DNA of 41,850 bases from an uncultured Clostridium sp. (GTDB lineage: Bacteria > Bacillota > Clostridia > Lachnospirales > Lachnospiraceae): contig CAMNRM010000043.1 in assembly GCA_946553025.1 (NCBI GenBank), positions 1 through 41,850 on the forward strand. The letters are read 5' to 3'. The notes beneath the pieces are model-generated. The model searched no databases, had not been told where the DNA came from, and was given only the letters and a program-made list of their open reading frames with translations. This document shows, piece after piece, positions 16,548 to 23,943 of the stretch. The translations under genes and the position numbers were made by a program. Each line of letters begins with the position of its first letter. Within the stretch, counting starts at the first letter, position 1.

Positions 16548-17729
16548 ATGAAACAGAAAGTACAATATCCTGATTTGACAGAACAATTAAGGGCTTATAA
16601 AACAAGGTATAATAAAACTTTAATGGCATGTTTAAATTCTGATCATCTGTCAGAAATGATGTTTCTTTCTGGCGAATTTCCTATGCAGGTAATTTATGAA
16701 TTTATTGAACTTTACGAAAAAAAATATCCTGAACGAAAGCAGGCTTTTTTGAAATTTTTCCGCAGAAATGATAATGGATTTTCTCATCATATGGCAAAGA
16801 TAAAGTGTATGTCTTATATGCTGGATGAAAAAACAGTTGTCCGAATGACCGAGTTGATGAATAAAAGAAATGGTATTTATATGCAGCTATTTAGCGAAAG
16901 TAATCCTGTTCCCCATGGGGCATCGGCGTATTTTGGAAGAGATTTCTGGGGCAGGCCAAGGATTATGTATTATGAAATAGACAGTAAAAGCCGGCTGCAT
17001 CCTCCATATAAAACATTTTTTCATGAATTCGGACATGCGTTTGATTCTCTTATGGTGAGGGGAAGCGGGTTTTTAAGCGATCGTTTTCGATGTACAAAAC
17101 AGGCAGAATATAAAGAATTAAGCTATGATCATTCGGTTAATCAGATTTGCGTAAACAGGGTGAAAACGGTTTATACAAAAACGATTCATGAATGGGCAGA
17201 ATTCGATGTACAAAACGATATTATTCAGGCCGCCATGGATTTATTCCAGGGAAGGATTTCCGGAAACAGCCGCAGGCGATACTTAAATCCGACAATTTCG
17301 TCCTTAAAAAAATATTATATTATTGACTATACTGTACATCATCTTTTCTTAAAGCCAGATGGATGTGAGCAGTTAGCCGGTCTTTCAGGAAAATTATATT
17401 TTGAAGAAATAAGCGATTTATATCATGATGTGAGAGAAGTAATGAATAAAACAATATTTGCTAATTATAAAAATATGATTGTTCTGCCAAAAGATTTATT
17501 TGGAGGAATTACAAATAATCAGTTGGGGGGAGGACACAGCAGTGATTATTGGTTTAAGGGAAATCGAAGGATAAATAAAGTATCCAGAGAAGCATTTGCA
17601 GGATATTTTGAATATAAGACAACGATAACCGATTCCGTTTTTCAGAAACATCTGATCAATCCATATCAATGTATGCCAAATACAGAAGCTGCGCTGGGGG
17701 CTATGTTAAGTGTTGTATTGAGGGAATGA
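16548..17729 (+). CDS. Zinc metalloprotease-like protein with HEFGH motif (candidate effector)
   Basis: 393 residues with a zincin signature FFHEFGHAFD (H159, E160, H163). A candidate third ligand is E348 in SREAFAGYFEY, and the closing segment is rich in aromatic residues. This layout matches the zincin-type toxin domains found in polymorphic and injected toxins. There is no signal peptide or membrane segment, so the protein is cytosolic or delivered by a machine. The ATG at 16548 has AGGAGAGAA upstream. Immediately downstream lie a broken small gene (possibly its immunity partner) and relics of a contractile-injection locus. A toxin or effector role is inferred; an ordinary intracellular peptidase is the alternative. 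Confidence 0.75.
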   Translation: MKQKVQYPDLTEQLRAYKTRYNKTLMACLNSDHLSEMMFLSGEFPMQVIYEFIELYEKKYPERKQAFLKFFRRNDNGFSHHMAKIKCMSYMLDEKTVVRMTELMNKRNGIYMQLFSESNPVPHGASAYFGRDFWGRPRIMYYEIDSKSRLHPPYKTFFHEFGHAFDSLMVRGSGFLSDRFRCTKQAEYKELSYDHSVNQICVNRVKTVYTKTIHEWAEFDVQNDIIQAAMDLFQGRISGNSRRRYLNPTISSLKKYYIIDYTVHHLFLKPDGCEQLAGLSGKLYFEEISDLYHDVREVMNKTIFANYKNMIVLPKDLFGGITNNQLGGGHSSDYWFKGNRRINKVSREAFAGYFEYKTTITDSVFQKHLINPYQCMPNTEAALGAMLSVVLRE

Positions 17730-17922
17730 AGATTATTTTGTACAACAGGAATTTAATTTACTTACGATATATCCTGAATTAAATTTAGATTCTTTGTATA
17801 TACGTTTTATGTCTTTATATAAAGAAGAAAATAAGATTCAATATGAAATGGAATAAAGTGCATCAGATTTTAAAAATAATGCAATTATGCAGGAATTTGA
17901 TGCTATGTATCATACAAAGTAA
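17728..17922 (+). pseudogene. Remnant of a small gene behind the metalloprotease
   Basis: In one frame this reads NEDYFVQQEFNLLTIYPELN, then SLYIRFMSLYKEEN, an in-frame TAA, ASDFKNNAIMQEF and AMYHTK, then TAG. There is no start codon at the left end. It looks like the 3' part of a decayed gene, overlapping the metalloprotease stop. By position it may be the remains of an immunity gene. The family is not recognised. Confidence 0.5.
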
Positions 17923-18335
17923 TCGTAGACGGGGCGGAAAGCTTTGAGATTGCAAAGGAATGTGTCCGCCAGGTAAAATTTACAACCGATATTCCCCTGG
18001 ATTCCAATGCCAGGACAAAAGATGTGGGAAGCACTCTGGTGATCACCGGGAGAATCCTGACCGCAGTGGACGGAGATCCATTTGACAGTACCAGGAAGCT
18101 GGCCCTATGGTCGGCAGTACCCGCAGAGAAGGCGGACTGCTACCGAAAAGTAACGGTGGAGCATGTGGCAGCCGGGGTTATGGAGCGAAGATATTGTTTC
18201 CCGAATGCATTTGTTATTGATTATAAAGAAGATTTTGGAGATTCCGAAGGAACAGGAACTTTTACGCTTACCATTAAACAGAAAAAAGATAAACTGAACC
18301 TGATTACGGTGGAGGGCGGATATTCTGCTGGATAA
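17901..18335 (+). pseudogene. 5'-truncated tube-like protein (Hcp/tail-tube type) of a contractile injection locus
   Basis: The frame is open from 17901, but the first in-frame start with a plausible position is the GTG at 18024, which would lose 35 conserved residues (VIVDGAESFEIAKECVRQVK onward). The rest, including SNARTKDVGSTLVITGRIL, KLALWSAVPAEKADCYRKV, FPNAFVIDY and GTGTFTLTIKQKKD, matches a Clostridia family often labelled 'membrane-associated protease 1' that sits with VgrG-like genes and has a tube-protein layout. The N-terminal methionine and about 15 residues are gone, replaced by the preceding remnant. This part is distinctly GC-richer than the genes before it. A strong terminator follows. 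Confidence 0.7.
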
Positions 18336-18339
18336 ACTT

Positions 18340-18375
18340 ACGGGGCGCAGCCAGTCACTTGGTGCGCCCCGTTTT
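18340..18375 (+). terminator. Strong terminator after the tube-like gene
   Basis: ACGGGGCGCA (18340-18349) pairs perfectly with TGCGCCCCGT (18363-18372), followed by a run of four T. It begins five bases after the tube-gene stop. Tube genes are usually made in excess, and a terminator here would have insulated them. Confidence 0.92.
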
Positions 18376-18395
18376 CATTATAGAGGATAGAAAAA

Positions 18396-18639
18396 ATGAA
18401 TTATTATCAGATATTGGGTCTGCAAAGAGATGTATCGCAGGAAGAGATTAAGAAGGCTTACCGCTGTTTTAAATTATTCCTCCGGAAACTGGTATGTGGA
18501 AGACCTGGGCAGTTAAAATGGAATCCGTGTAAAAAAGGCAGGAGATGGAAAACGTTATCAGCTTTTGACGGATACGCCGTGCCGGCTGGCTCAGGGGGAC
18601 TGTCTTTTTATCGGAATGAACCGTCTTTTATTGCGGTAA
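18396..18639 (+). pseudogene. J-domain/FHA protein relic
   Basis: The first 23 codons are a J-domain start (MNYYQILGLQRDVSQEEIKK, then A-Y-R). The reading then shifts, and in the next frame the C-terminal half of an FHA domain appears: GNWYVEDLGS, a TAA, NGIRVKKAGDGKRYQLL, then GDCLFIGMNRLLLR ending at TAA 18637. The S-x-N-G core of FHA domains is visible with a stop in the x position. The region between the J start and the FHA half is deleted. J-domain and FHA proteins accompany contractile injection loci in Clostridia, so this is a fossil of such a gene. The J-frame itself runs on out of phase to 18647. Confidence 0.7.
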
Positions 18640-18725
18640 AGTATTGAAGAAATAAAGTTTGCCATTTATAATAAAGTTATGACAAAATGAACGGTAAAAC
18701 GAGAAGAAAAGGAGTTACGAACAGG

Positions 18726-18902
18726 ATGAACAGTAATTTAATCCGGTGCCAGAATGGGCTGCTTTATCATAATGATGCGGCGGTGTATAGCCCTTCCGTT
18801 TTGGGTGCCTATGATGTGATTGAACTTGGGGAAAGTAAATTTGCATTTGTCCCGTTCTGCGGAGAGAACTTTATGTGGGAGGAAAAAGGAGGAACACCAT
18901 GA
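18726..18902 (+). pseudogene. Internally deleted FHA-type protein
   Basis: 58 residues from ATG 18726, with a weak GGAG upstream. The start (MNSNLIRCQNGLLYH) resembles the N-terminal C-x-x-G-H-x-Y metal-ribbon start of FHA proteins from these loci. The end (IELGESKFAFVPFCGENFMW) matches their C-terminus. The FHA domain between the two is missing, and the join is in frame. It overlaps the next gene by ATGA. It may still be translated but cannot fold as an FHA domain. Confidence 0.55.
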
Positions 18903-19393
18903 CCATTCCGGAGATAAGCCTGTTTTTTCTGGGCCTTGCGGGTGTGGGCCTTGCAGCGGTCAGAGCAGGATTGGAAGCAAACGGACAAAAAGAACAGCAT
19001 TCTGCCCGACACAGGCACAACGGCTGTGAAACCGGGGCATCGAAAACGATTGGCGATCGGGAAGTACAGGAAGATGAGTTTGGGCTGACCGAAAAAGATG
19101 CGGGTGTGATGGCTGTACTGGCGGATGGTATGGGGAAGCATTATGGAGGAAAAATTGCCGCACGCACGGCGGTTCAGGTATTTTTGGAACTGTTTGAAGA
19201 CAGAAACGCATTCTATAATCCGCAGTATTCCTTCCGAAAAGCCTTTCAGGGGGCAAACCGGGAAATTCTTCATCAGTTGGACGAAAACCAGGGAAGCTGC
19301 CAGGAGAAGGCGTATCATATGATAGAACTGGTAAATCAAAGTTTAGTGGAAGATAAGGATAATGGGGCGGTTGTGGTGGTGAGGGTGAAATAA
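18899..19393 (+). pseudogene. Internally deleted PP2C-type phosphatase
   Basis: 164 residues from ATG 18899, which overlaps the previous stop as ATGA and has GGAGGA upstream. A membrane segment (ISLFFLGLAGVGLAAV) is followed by the first PP2C motifs, GDREVQEDEFG and MAVLADGMGKHYGG, then a helix. It then jumps straight to the last motif, KDNGAVVVV. About 100 residues containing the central strands and the S-D-G metal-binding motif are absent. PP2C phosphatases with FHA partners control type VI secretion in Gram-negatives by Thr phosphorylation. This copy should be inactive. Confidence 0.7.
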
Positions 19394-19414
19394 AATTGGT
19401 AACGGGACAGAAGG

Positions 19415-19451
19415 TTGTTGTTAAGCTGTTATTAAATTGTTGTTAGGCTGT
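19415..19451 (+). repeat. Two 15-base direct repeats
   Basis: TTGTTGTTAAGCTGT (19415-19429) and TTGTTGTTAGGCTGT (19437-19451) lie 22 bases apart, start to start, just downstream of the PP2C relic. They may be a regulator site or a slippage product. Confidence 0.5.
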
Positions 19452-19580
19452 CGGGGATAATGGATTTGAAGATGGTTTGGTAAAGGACTTGTGTAGAGAG
19501 AGGGGAAGGGCGGATGCAGGATATGTAAAACCAGCAGCTATACAACAAGAAAAGAGCGATAATAAAGCGAGAGGGCATTT

Positions 19581-20213
19581 ATGGGAAAACGATATATAGC
19601 TATATATTTATGTGGATTTTTAGTTTCAGTGTCGCTATTCGTTGTTTTATTTTTTGCTGCCAGATTTTATATTATTGATTTTTATGATTTGGCTCTTCCG
19701 CCAGAAAAAAAGGGTTTCTTGGAAGCAGAATATTGGGAAAATGTATTATTAAAATATAAAGATGATATGGCAGAAATAGAAAAGTTTTATTATTCTATTG
19801 AGGATTGGAACTTTAGTTCTGTAGAATTTTCAACAGAAAAGTATGGGAAAGATATAGAATATTTTTTTTATGATGAGTATTTGAATCAGTCATTTATGAT
19901 GGATGCTAAACATCCTTTAAACAAATTTTTGCGATTATCGATTAAAAGTCATGATTTTCCAAAAGATGGATGTGATATTACTCTGTTAGGGAATTATCGA
20001 AAAAACTATAATATTATTTCCAATTCACAAATTATAATTATTAAGTTATATTACTATGATACAGAAGAAATAACTACAAAATTTATTTATTCACCTAATG
20101 AAGCAGTACATTTGAATGAGAGTAATAGCAAATTATATGAGTTAAAGTATTTGGGCGATGGGTGGTATTTTTTGAAACAATGGTCTGACCCAGATGTGGT
20201 AATTGCTTATTGA
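19581..20213 (+). CDS. Family A membrane-anchored protein, copy A1 (candidate immunity)
   Basis: 210 residues. An N-terminal membrane anchor (YIAIYLCGFLVSVSLFVVLF, residues 5-24) is followed by an extracytoplasmic domain with EAEYWENVLLKYKDDM, FYYSIEDWNF, FPKDGCDI and the closing GWYFLKQWSD. No known domain is recognised. It has two relatives downstream (A2 and A3). The ATG follows GCGAGAGGGC. By context, beside VgrG-like spikes and toxin candidates, it may be a membrane immunity protein against an effector acting outside the membrane. That is inference. Confidence 0.8.
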   Translation: MGKRYIAIYLCGFLVSVSLFVVLFFAARFYIIDFYDLALPPEKKGFLEAEYWENVLLKYKDDMAEIEKFYYSIEDWNFSSVEFSTEKYGKDIEYFFYDEYLNQSFMMDAKHPLNKFLRLSIKSHDFPKDGCDITLLGNYRKNYNIISNSQIIIIKLYYYDTEEITTKFIYSPNEAVHLNESNSKLYELKYLGDGWYFLKQWSDPDVVIAY

Positions 20214-20237
20214 AAAATGTATTGTATTTTAACGAAA

Positions 20238-20288
20238 GGATATTACTATTTAAAGCAATGGATAGACCAAAACGTAAAAAACTATTAA
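20238..20288 (+). pseudogene. 3'-tail fossil of a lost family A gene
   Basis: This stretch reads GYYYLKQWIDQNVKNY then TAA, matching the ends of A1 (GWYFLKQWSD...) and A3 (GWYYLEQWVD...). Nothing of the upstream gene body remains. The ATG of B1 lies inside it, as the ATG of B2 lies inside the end of A3. Confidence 0.75.
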
Positions 20289-20788
20289 ATAAAAAATTAT
20301 CAATATTGTTATTTCTATCTGGATTTTTTACAATACCAGTTTTGGTACTTGCATATGTTTACTTGTTTTATTATTTCTCAAGCTGTGCCTATTATAAATT
20401 ATTCTGGCGAGTTGAACGGGCGCAATACCATGATGAGGAACGTATGCGAAATTATTTTATTGACAATCATCAGGAATTTGAAGAAATGGAAGATTTGTTT
20501 TTGGAGGATATAGATTGGAGGTTTTCGGTTGAAAAAGTAGAAACTAAAGGTGTCTTTATTCATGGCGATGAGGATAAGATTGCTCTGTATGGAATCCGTG
20601 GACGCTATCTTGAATACAGGGTTTATTTGGGACGGTATTCTGAAGATGGGGGAGAAATTATCTCGTATTTATACCTTCCAGAGGTGAAATTTAATGAGGA
20701 AGATTTTGTACATATCGAGAACTTAGAGGGGGATTGGTATTTTGCTATTTATAATTATCAACCGATCAAACGAAAATATACAGAATAA
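20258..20788 (+). CDS. Family B membrane-anchored protein, copy B1 (candidate immunity)
   Basis: About 176 residues from ATG 20258; a TTG at 20210 is in frame but would read through the fossil A tail. It has a membrane segment (LSILLFLSGFFTIPVLVLAY) followed by FWRVERAQYHDEERMRNYF, a helix, then strands VFIHGDEDKIALYGIRGRYL and GDWYFAIYNYQPIK. The family is not recognised. From about 20399 to the stop it is very similar to B2 at 22949-23338, with identical length. In both copies the start lies within family A 3' sequence, so A and B are an overlapping pair by design. Cell-surface-facing domain; immunity role inferred from context. Confidence 0.78.
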   Translation: MDRPKRKKLLNKKLSILLFLSGFFTIPVLVLAYVYLFYYFSSCAYYKLFWRVERAQYHDEERMRNYFIDNHQEFEEMEDLFLEDIDWRFSVEKVETKGVFIHGDEDKIALYGIRGRYLEYRVYLGRYSEDGGEIISYLYLPEVKFNEEDFVHIENLEGDWYFAIYNYQPIKRKYTE

Positions 20789-20849
20789 TTTCAAAATAAA
20801 AAGAAATAGAATAGAAAGATTTTATATTTAAGAAAAAATGAGGTAGCAT

Positions 20850-21280
20850 GTGAAGAAATTTTTTAGGTATTATTTTATCAGTATAGCAGCAGTGTTTATT
20901 CAGACTCAAAAACTTCCAAGGTGGTGAATTATTATTGTCGTACCGATGAAGAATTAAAATATAGTGATTATGGGGTATCCGACTATTTGATAGAGAAAGA
21001 AAAACTATCTGATCATTTATGCGCTTTTTTGGATTTTTCAAGTGCTAAACCTGAAATTGATAATGTCATTATCCATGGAAACAATGATTTGTTGGATTCT
21101 AACCGGACAATGAAACGGTATTTAGAAGTAAGATTTAATGAAGGCGAAAAAATATCCTCTTATGTTTATACACCTGAAAATTTAACCAAAAAAGAATGGG
21201 AAGAATTAATAAATTTAGGGAATGGTTGGTATTTTGTGGTTTATCAATATTCACCAATTAAATTAAGAGAAGATTTCTAG
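20850..21280 (+). pseudogene. Frameshifted family B-like gene
   Basis: From GTG 20850 (AGGTAG upstream) the frame gives a signal/anchor start (MKKFFRYYFISIAAVF) and stops at a TGA near 20926. The neighbouring frame continues with YSDSKTSKVVNYYC and runs to 21280. It shares the B pattern: NVIIHGNNDLL, LEVRFNEGEKISSYVYTP and GNGWYFVVYQYSPIK. A frameshift around 20890-20905 explains the break. The downstream part could start at GTG 20921 but would lack the membrane anchor. Confidence 0.7.
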
Positions 21281-21314
21281 AAGCAAGGCGGATTTTTAAA
21301 GCAAGGGGGTATTT

Positions 21315-22070
21315 ATGGGAAAACGGTATATGGCTATATATTTATATGGATTTTTGTTTTCAGTGTTATTATTCGTCGTTTTATATTTTGTTGGCAGATT
21401 ATATTTTGTTGATTTTCATTATTTGGCTTTTTCACCAAGGGAAAACGATTTTTTGGAAGGGGAATATTGGGAAAAAGTGTTTTTTGAAGATAGGGATTAT
21501 TTTAGTGAAGTAGAGAATTTTTATAATTCTATTGAAGATTGGGATTTTGATTTCGTAGGGTTTTCTGCTGAAAAATTTGGAAAAGAAATTATTTATTGGA
21601 TGAGAGATGAGTATTTAGACGAATCATTCATAGTACAACCCCAATATTCTTTAAATAATTTTTTGCGTTTATTTCTTAAAAGCCGTAATTATCCAAAAGA
21701 TGGATGTAGCATAATAGTATTAGGAAATTATCAAGAAAGTTATAATAGGGAATTTATAACAATATTAGGAAAGTATCGAAGACCTCATAATATTTATCAG
21801 AGGAATCGTGCATTTTATCAACGTGAATTTTATCAAAAAAATCGTAATTTATATCATAGAAATTATGATATGAATCCTAGTTCACAAATGATAATTATAC
21901 AATTATATTATAATAATGAAGAAAATATTGATATAAAGCTTATTTATTCTCCTCAAAAATGTTTATGTTTTGATGAGAGAGAAAATATTAGATATGAGTC
22001 GAAATTTTTAGAAGATGGATGGTATTTTCTAAAAACATATCATGATAATTTGGAAGTGTTTGTAGATTAA
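21315..22070 (+). CDS. Family A membrane-anchored protein, copy A2, with repeat insert
   Basis: 251 residues. The N-terminal anchor (YMAIYLYGFLFSVLLFVVLY) is almost the same as in A1, followed by the conserved GEYWEKVF, FYNSIEDWDF, YPKDGCSI and GWYFLKTY blocks. Compared with A1 it carries about 35-40 extra residues (about 150-187) rich in Tyr, Arg and Asn with repeated Y-Q-R-N-R-x-F-Y-like units. The ATG follows AGCAAGGGGG. It has no B gene behind it; A3 follows after 132 bases. Confidence 0.78.
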   Translation: MGKRYMAIYLYGFLFSVLLFVVLYFVGRLYFVDFHYLAFSPRENDFLEGEYWEKVFFEDRDYFSEVENFYNSIEDWDFDFVGFSAEKFGKEIIYWMRDEYLDESFIVQPQYSLNNFLRLFLKSRNYPKDGCSIIVLGNYQESYNREFITILGKYRRPHNIYQRNRAFYQREFYQKNRNLYHRNYDMNPSSQMIIIQLYYNNEENIDIKLIYSPQKCLCFDERENIRYESKFLEDGWYFLKTYHDNLEVFVD

Positions 22071-22202
22071 TATAATAAATTGGTAGATTAAAATTGTTAA
22101 AATAGAAAGTGATAATGATGCTCTTTATAGGAATAATAATTTATTGAATATAAAAGAAAATTCCTTTTGAGTAAAGTGAATTTTTAAGAATTGGGGGTGT
22201 CT

Positions 22203-22838
22203 ATGAAAAAACAATATATTGCTGTATATTTCTCTGGACTTTTAACAGCAATGGCTATGAGTGTAGCCTTTCATTTTTACGTAGAATATTATATACAACA
22301 TGTTTCGCATGGTTATATTCCGCCAGAGAAAGATATTTTTTTAACCGAAGAACATTGGATAAATATGTTTTCAAAGTATAGAAATGAATTAAAAGAACTT
22401 GAAGATTTTTACAACTCTATTGAAAGTTGGAATTTTGTATCCGATGATTTCAGAACGATAAAAATGGGAAGAGAAAAAGTTGTCTATATTTATGACGATT
22501 ATTTAAGTGAATCTTTTATTGTTGAAAACAATTATCCAATATCTGGATTTTTGAAAATGGCATCAAATAGCAGGAATTTTTCAATGGATATGTGTAATGT
22601 AACTATAGTAGGAGATTATTTGAAAAATGAAAATGTAAATCAGATTTCGTATTATTTTCCACGAAATTTAATAGTGAAATTATACAGTTTTGAAAACTCC
22701 TTTTATGGCTATATTTATTCGCCGGATAAACCATTAATATTAGAAGAGAGTGATGGCGATCATTATAAGGTGAGAGAATTAGGGGAAGGATGGTATTATT
22801 TAGAGCAATGGGTAGATGCAACTGTGATTTGTTATTAA
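22203..22838 (+). CDS. Family A membrane-anchored protein, copy A3
   Basis: 211 residues from ATG 22203, chosen for the GGGGGTG just upstream (a TTG at 22191 is in frame). It has an N-terminal membrane segment (YIAVYFSGLLTAMAMSVAFH), then EEHWINMFSKYRNELKELE, FYNSIESWNF and the closing GWYYLEQWVD. It diverges from A1 and A2 more than they do from each other. Its last 31 bases overlap the start of B2, so the pair is likely co-translated. Confidence 0.78.
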   Translation: MKKQYIAVYFSGLLTAMAMSVAFHFYVEYYIQHVSHGYIPPEKDIFLTEEHWINMFSKYRNELKELEDFYNSIESWNFVSDDFRTIKMGREKVVYIYDDYLSESFIVENNYPISGFLKMASNSRNFSMDMCNVTIVGDYLKNENVNQISYYFPRNLIVKLYSFENSFYGYIYSPDKPLILEESDGDHYKVRELGEGWYYLEQWVDATVICY

Positions 22839-23338
22839 ATAAAAAATTAACAATACTAGTATTTTTATCAGGTTTGTTCACTTTACCGATTTTAGCACTT
22901 GTCTATTTTTATTTGTTTTCTTATCTTCCAGAATACAGTTATTATAAATTGTTTTGGCGAGTTGAACGGGCACAATACCATAATGAAGAACGTATGCGAA
23001 ATTATTTTGTTGACAATTATCAGGAATTTGAAGAAATGGAAAATTTATTTTTGGAAGATAGAGGTTGGAAGTTTTCGGTTGAAAAAGTAAAAACTAAAGG
23101 TGTCTTTATTCATGGCGATAAGGATAAGACTGCTCTGTATGGAATCCGTGGACGCTATCTTGAATACAGGGTTTATTTAGGGCGATATTCTGAAGATGGA
23201 GGAGAAATTATCTCTTATTTATACCTTCCAGAGGTGAAATTTAATGAGGAAGATTTTGTACATATAGAGAACTTAGAGGGGGATTGGTATTTTGCTATTT
23301 ATAATTATCAACCGATCAAACGAAAACATACAGAATAA
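22808..23338 (+). CDS. Family B membrane-anchored protein, copy B2
   Basis: 176 residues from ATG 22808, equivalent to the B1 start. An alternative ATG at 22790, with GGGGAAGG before it, would add six residues. The layout is as in B1: membrane segment (LTILVFLSGLFTLPILALVY), RVERAQYHNEERMRNYF, VFIHGDKDKTALYGIRGRYL, GDWYFAIYNYQPIK. Strong nucleotide similarity to B1 over the last 390 bases, contrasted with diverged neighbours, points to recent duplication or gene conversion. It lies directly ahead of the Imm11-like and VgrG-like genes. Confidence 0.78.
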   Translation: MGRCNCDLLLNKKLTILVFLSGLFTLPILALVYFYLFSYLPEYSYYKLFWRVERAQYHNEERMRNYFVDNYQEFEEMENLFLEDRGWKFSVEKVKTKGVFIHGDKDKTALYGIRGRYLEYRVYLGRYSEDGGEIISYLYLPEVKFNEEDFVHIENLEGDWYFAIYNYQPIKRKHTE

Positions 23339-23392
23339 CTTTAGAAAAATGAAAAAGAAAAAATATTGAAAAATATATTTGGAAGGGATAAG

Positions 23393-23932
23393 ATGAAATA
23401 TTTTGAGATACAGGATTCACCAGAGTTAAAGTATGCTCCGCAGTTAAAAAATTGGTATGGGAAGTTTGATGTGAGAAATATCCGCATAGATAGTTTTCCG
23501 AAATTGCCGGATATGCAGCTATTTACTATTGAATCTTCAAAAAATACTATCTTTACGGATCTTATATTGTTTCCGTTTCTTTTAGTATCACCAATGGTTC
23601 AGGAGGTGATTAAGATGTACAGGGAATGTTGTTTTTTTCGGAAGATTATCCTGCTGGATCAGGAAAATCAAGAATCCCGGCTTTATTATTTGCCAGTTTT
23701 AGATGAAACCAATGCTATTCAAATTCAGCGAATTCAATATAAAAATGGTAAAAGAAACCTGGAAATGCCTGAAATTCAAGGAGAAAGGATTGAACTTGAC
23801 AGGAATCTTTTTTGGGTTAGAGATTCTAAAAAACGGCATATCATTTTGTCACTGGATATGGCAGAGAGTTTAATTCGGCGTAATATTATGGGATTGGGGC
23901 TTTGTGAAGTGGAATTATATAATAAACTTTAG
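23393..23932 (+). CDS. Imm11/DUF1629-like protein preceding VgrG
   Basis: 179 residues from ATG 23393 (GGAAGGGATAAG upstream; a TTG at 23366 is weaker). It is a soluble mixed alpha/beta protein. LLVSPMVQEVIKMYRECCFF, then KIILLDQENQE and RLYYLPVLDE resemble the Imm11/DUF1629 pattern in which a helix and two strands precede a Y-x-L-P-x-L segment. It ends 11 bases before the VgrG-like gene, so the two are co-transcribed. A role as immunity protein or as adaptor for spike assembly is possible. Confidence 0.6.
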   Translation: MKYFEIQDSPELKYAPQLKNWYGKFDVRNIRIDSFPKLPDMQLFTIESSKNTIFTDLILFPFLLVSPMVQEVIKMYRECCFFRKIILLDQENQESRLYYLPVLDETNAIQIQRIQYKNGKRNLEMPEIQGERIELDRNLFWVRDSKKRHIILSLDMAESLIRRNIMGLGLCEVELYNKL

Positions 23933-23943
23933 GAGATGATAGA

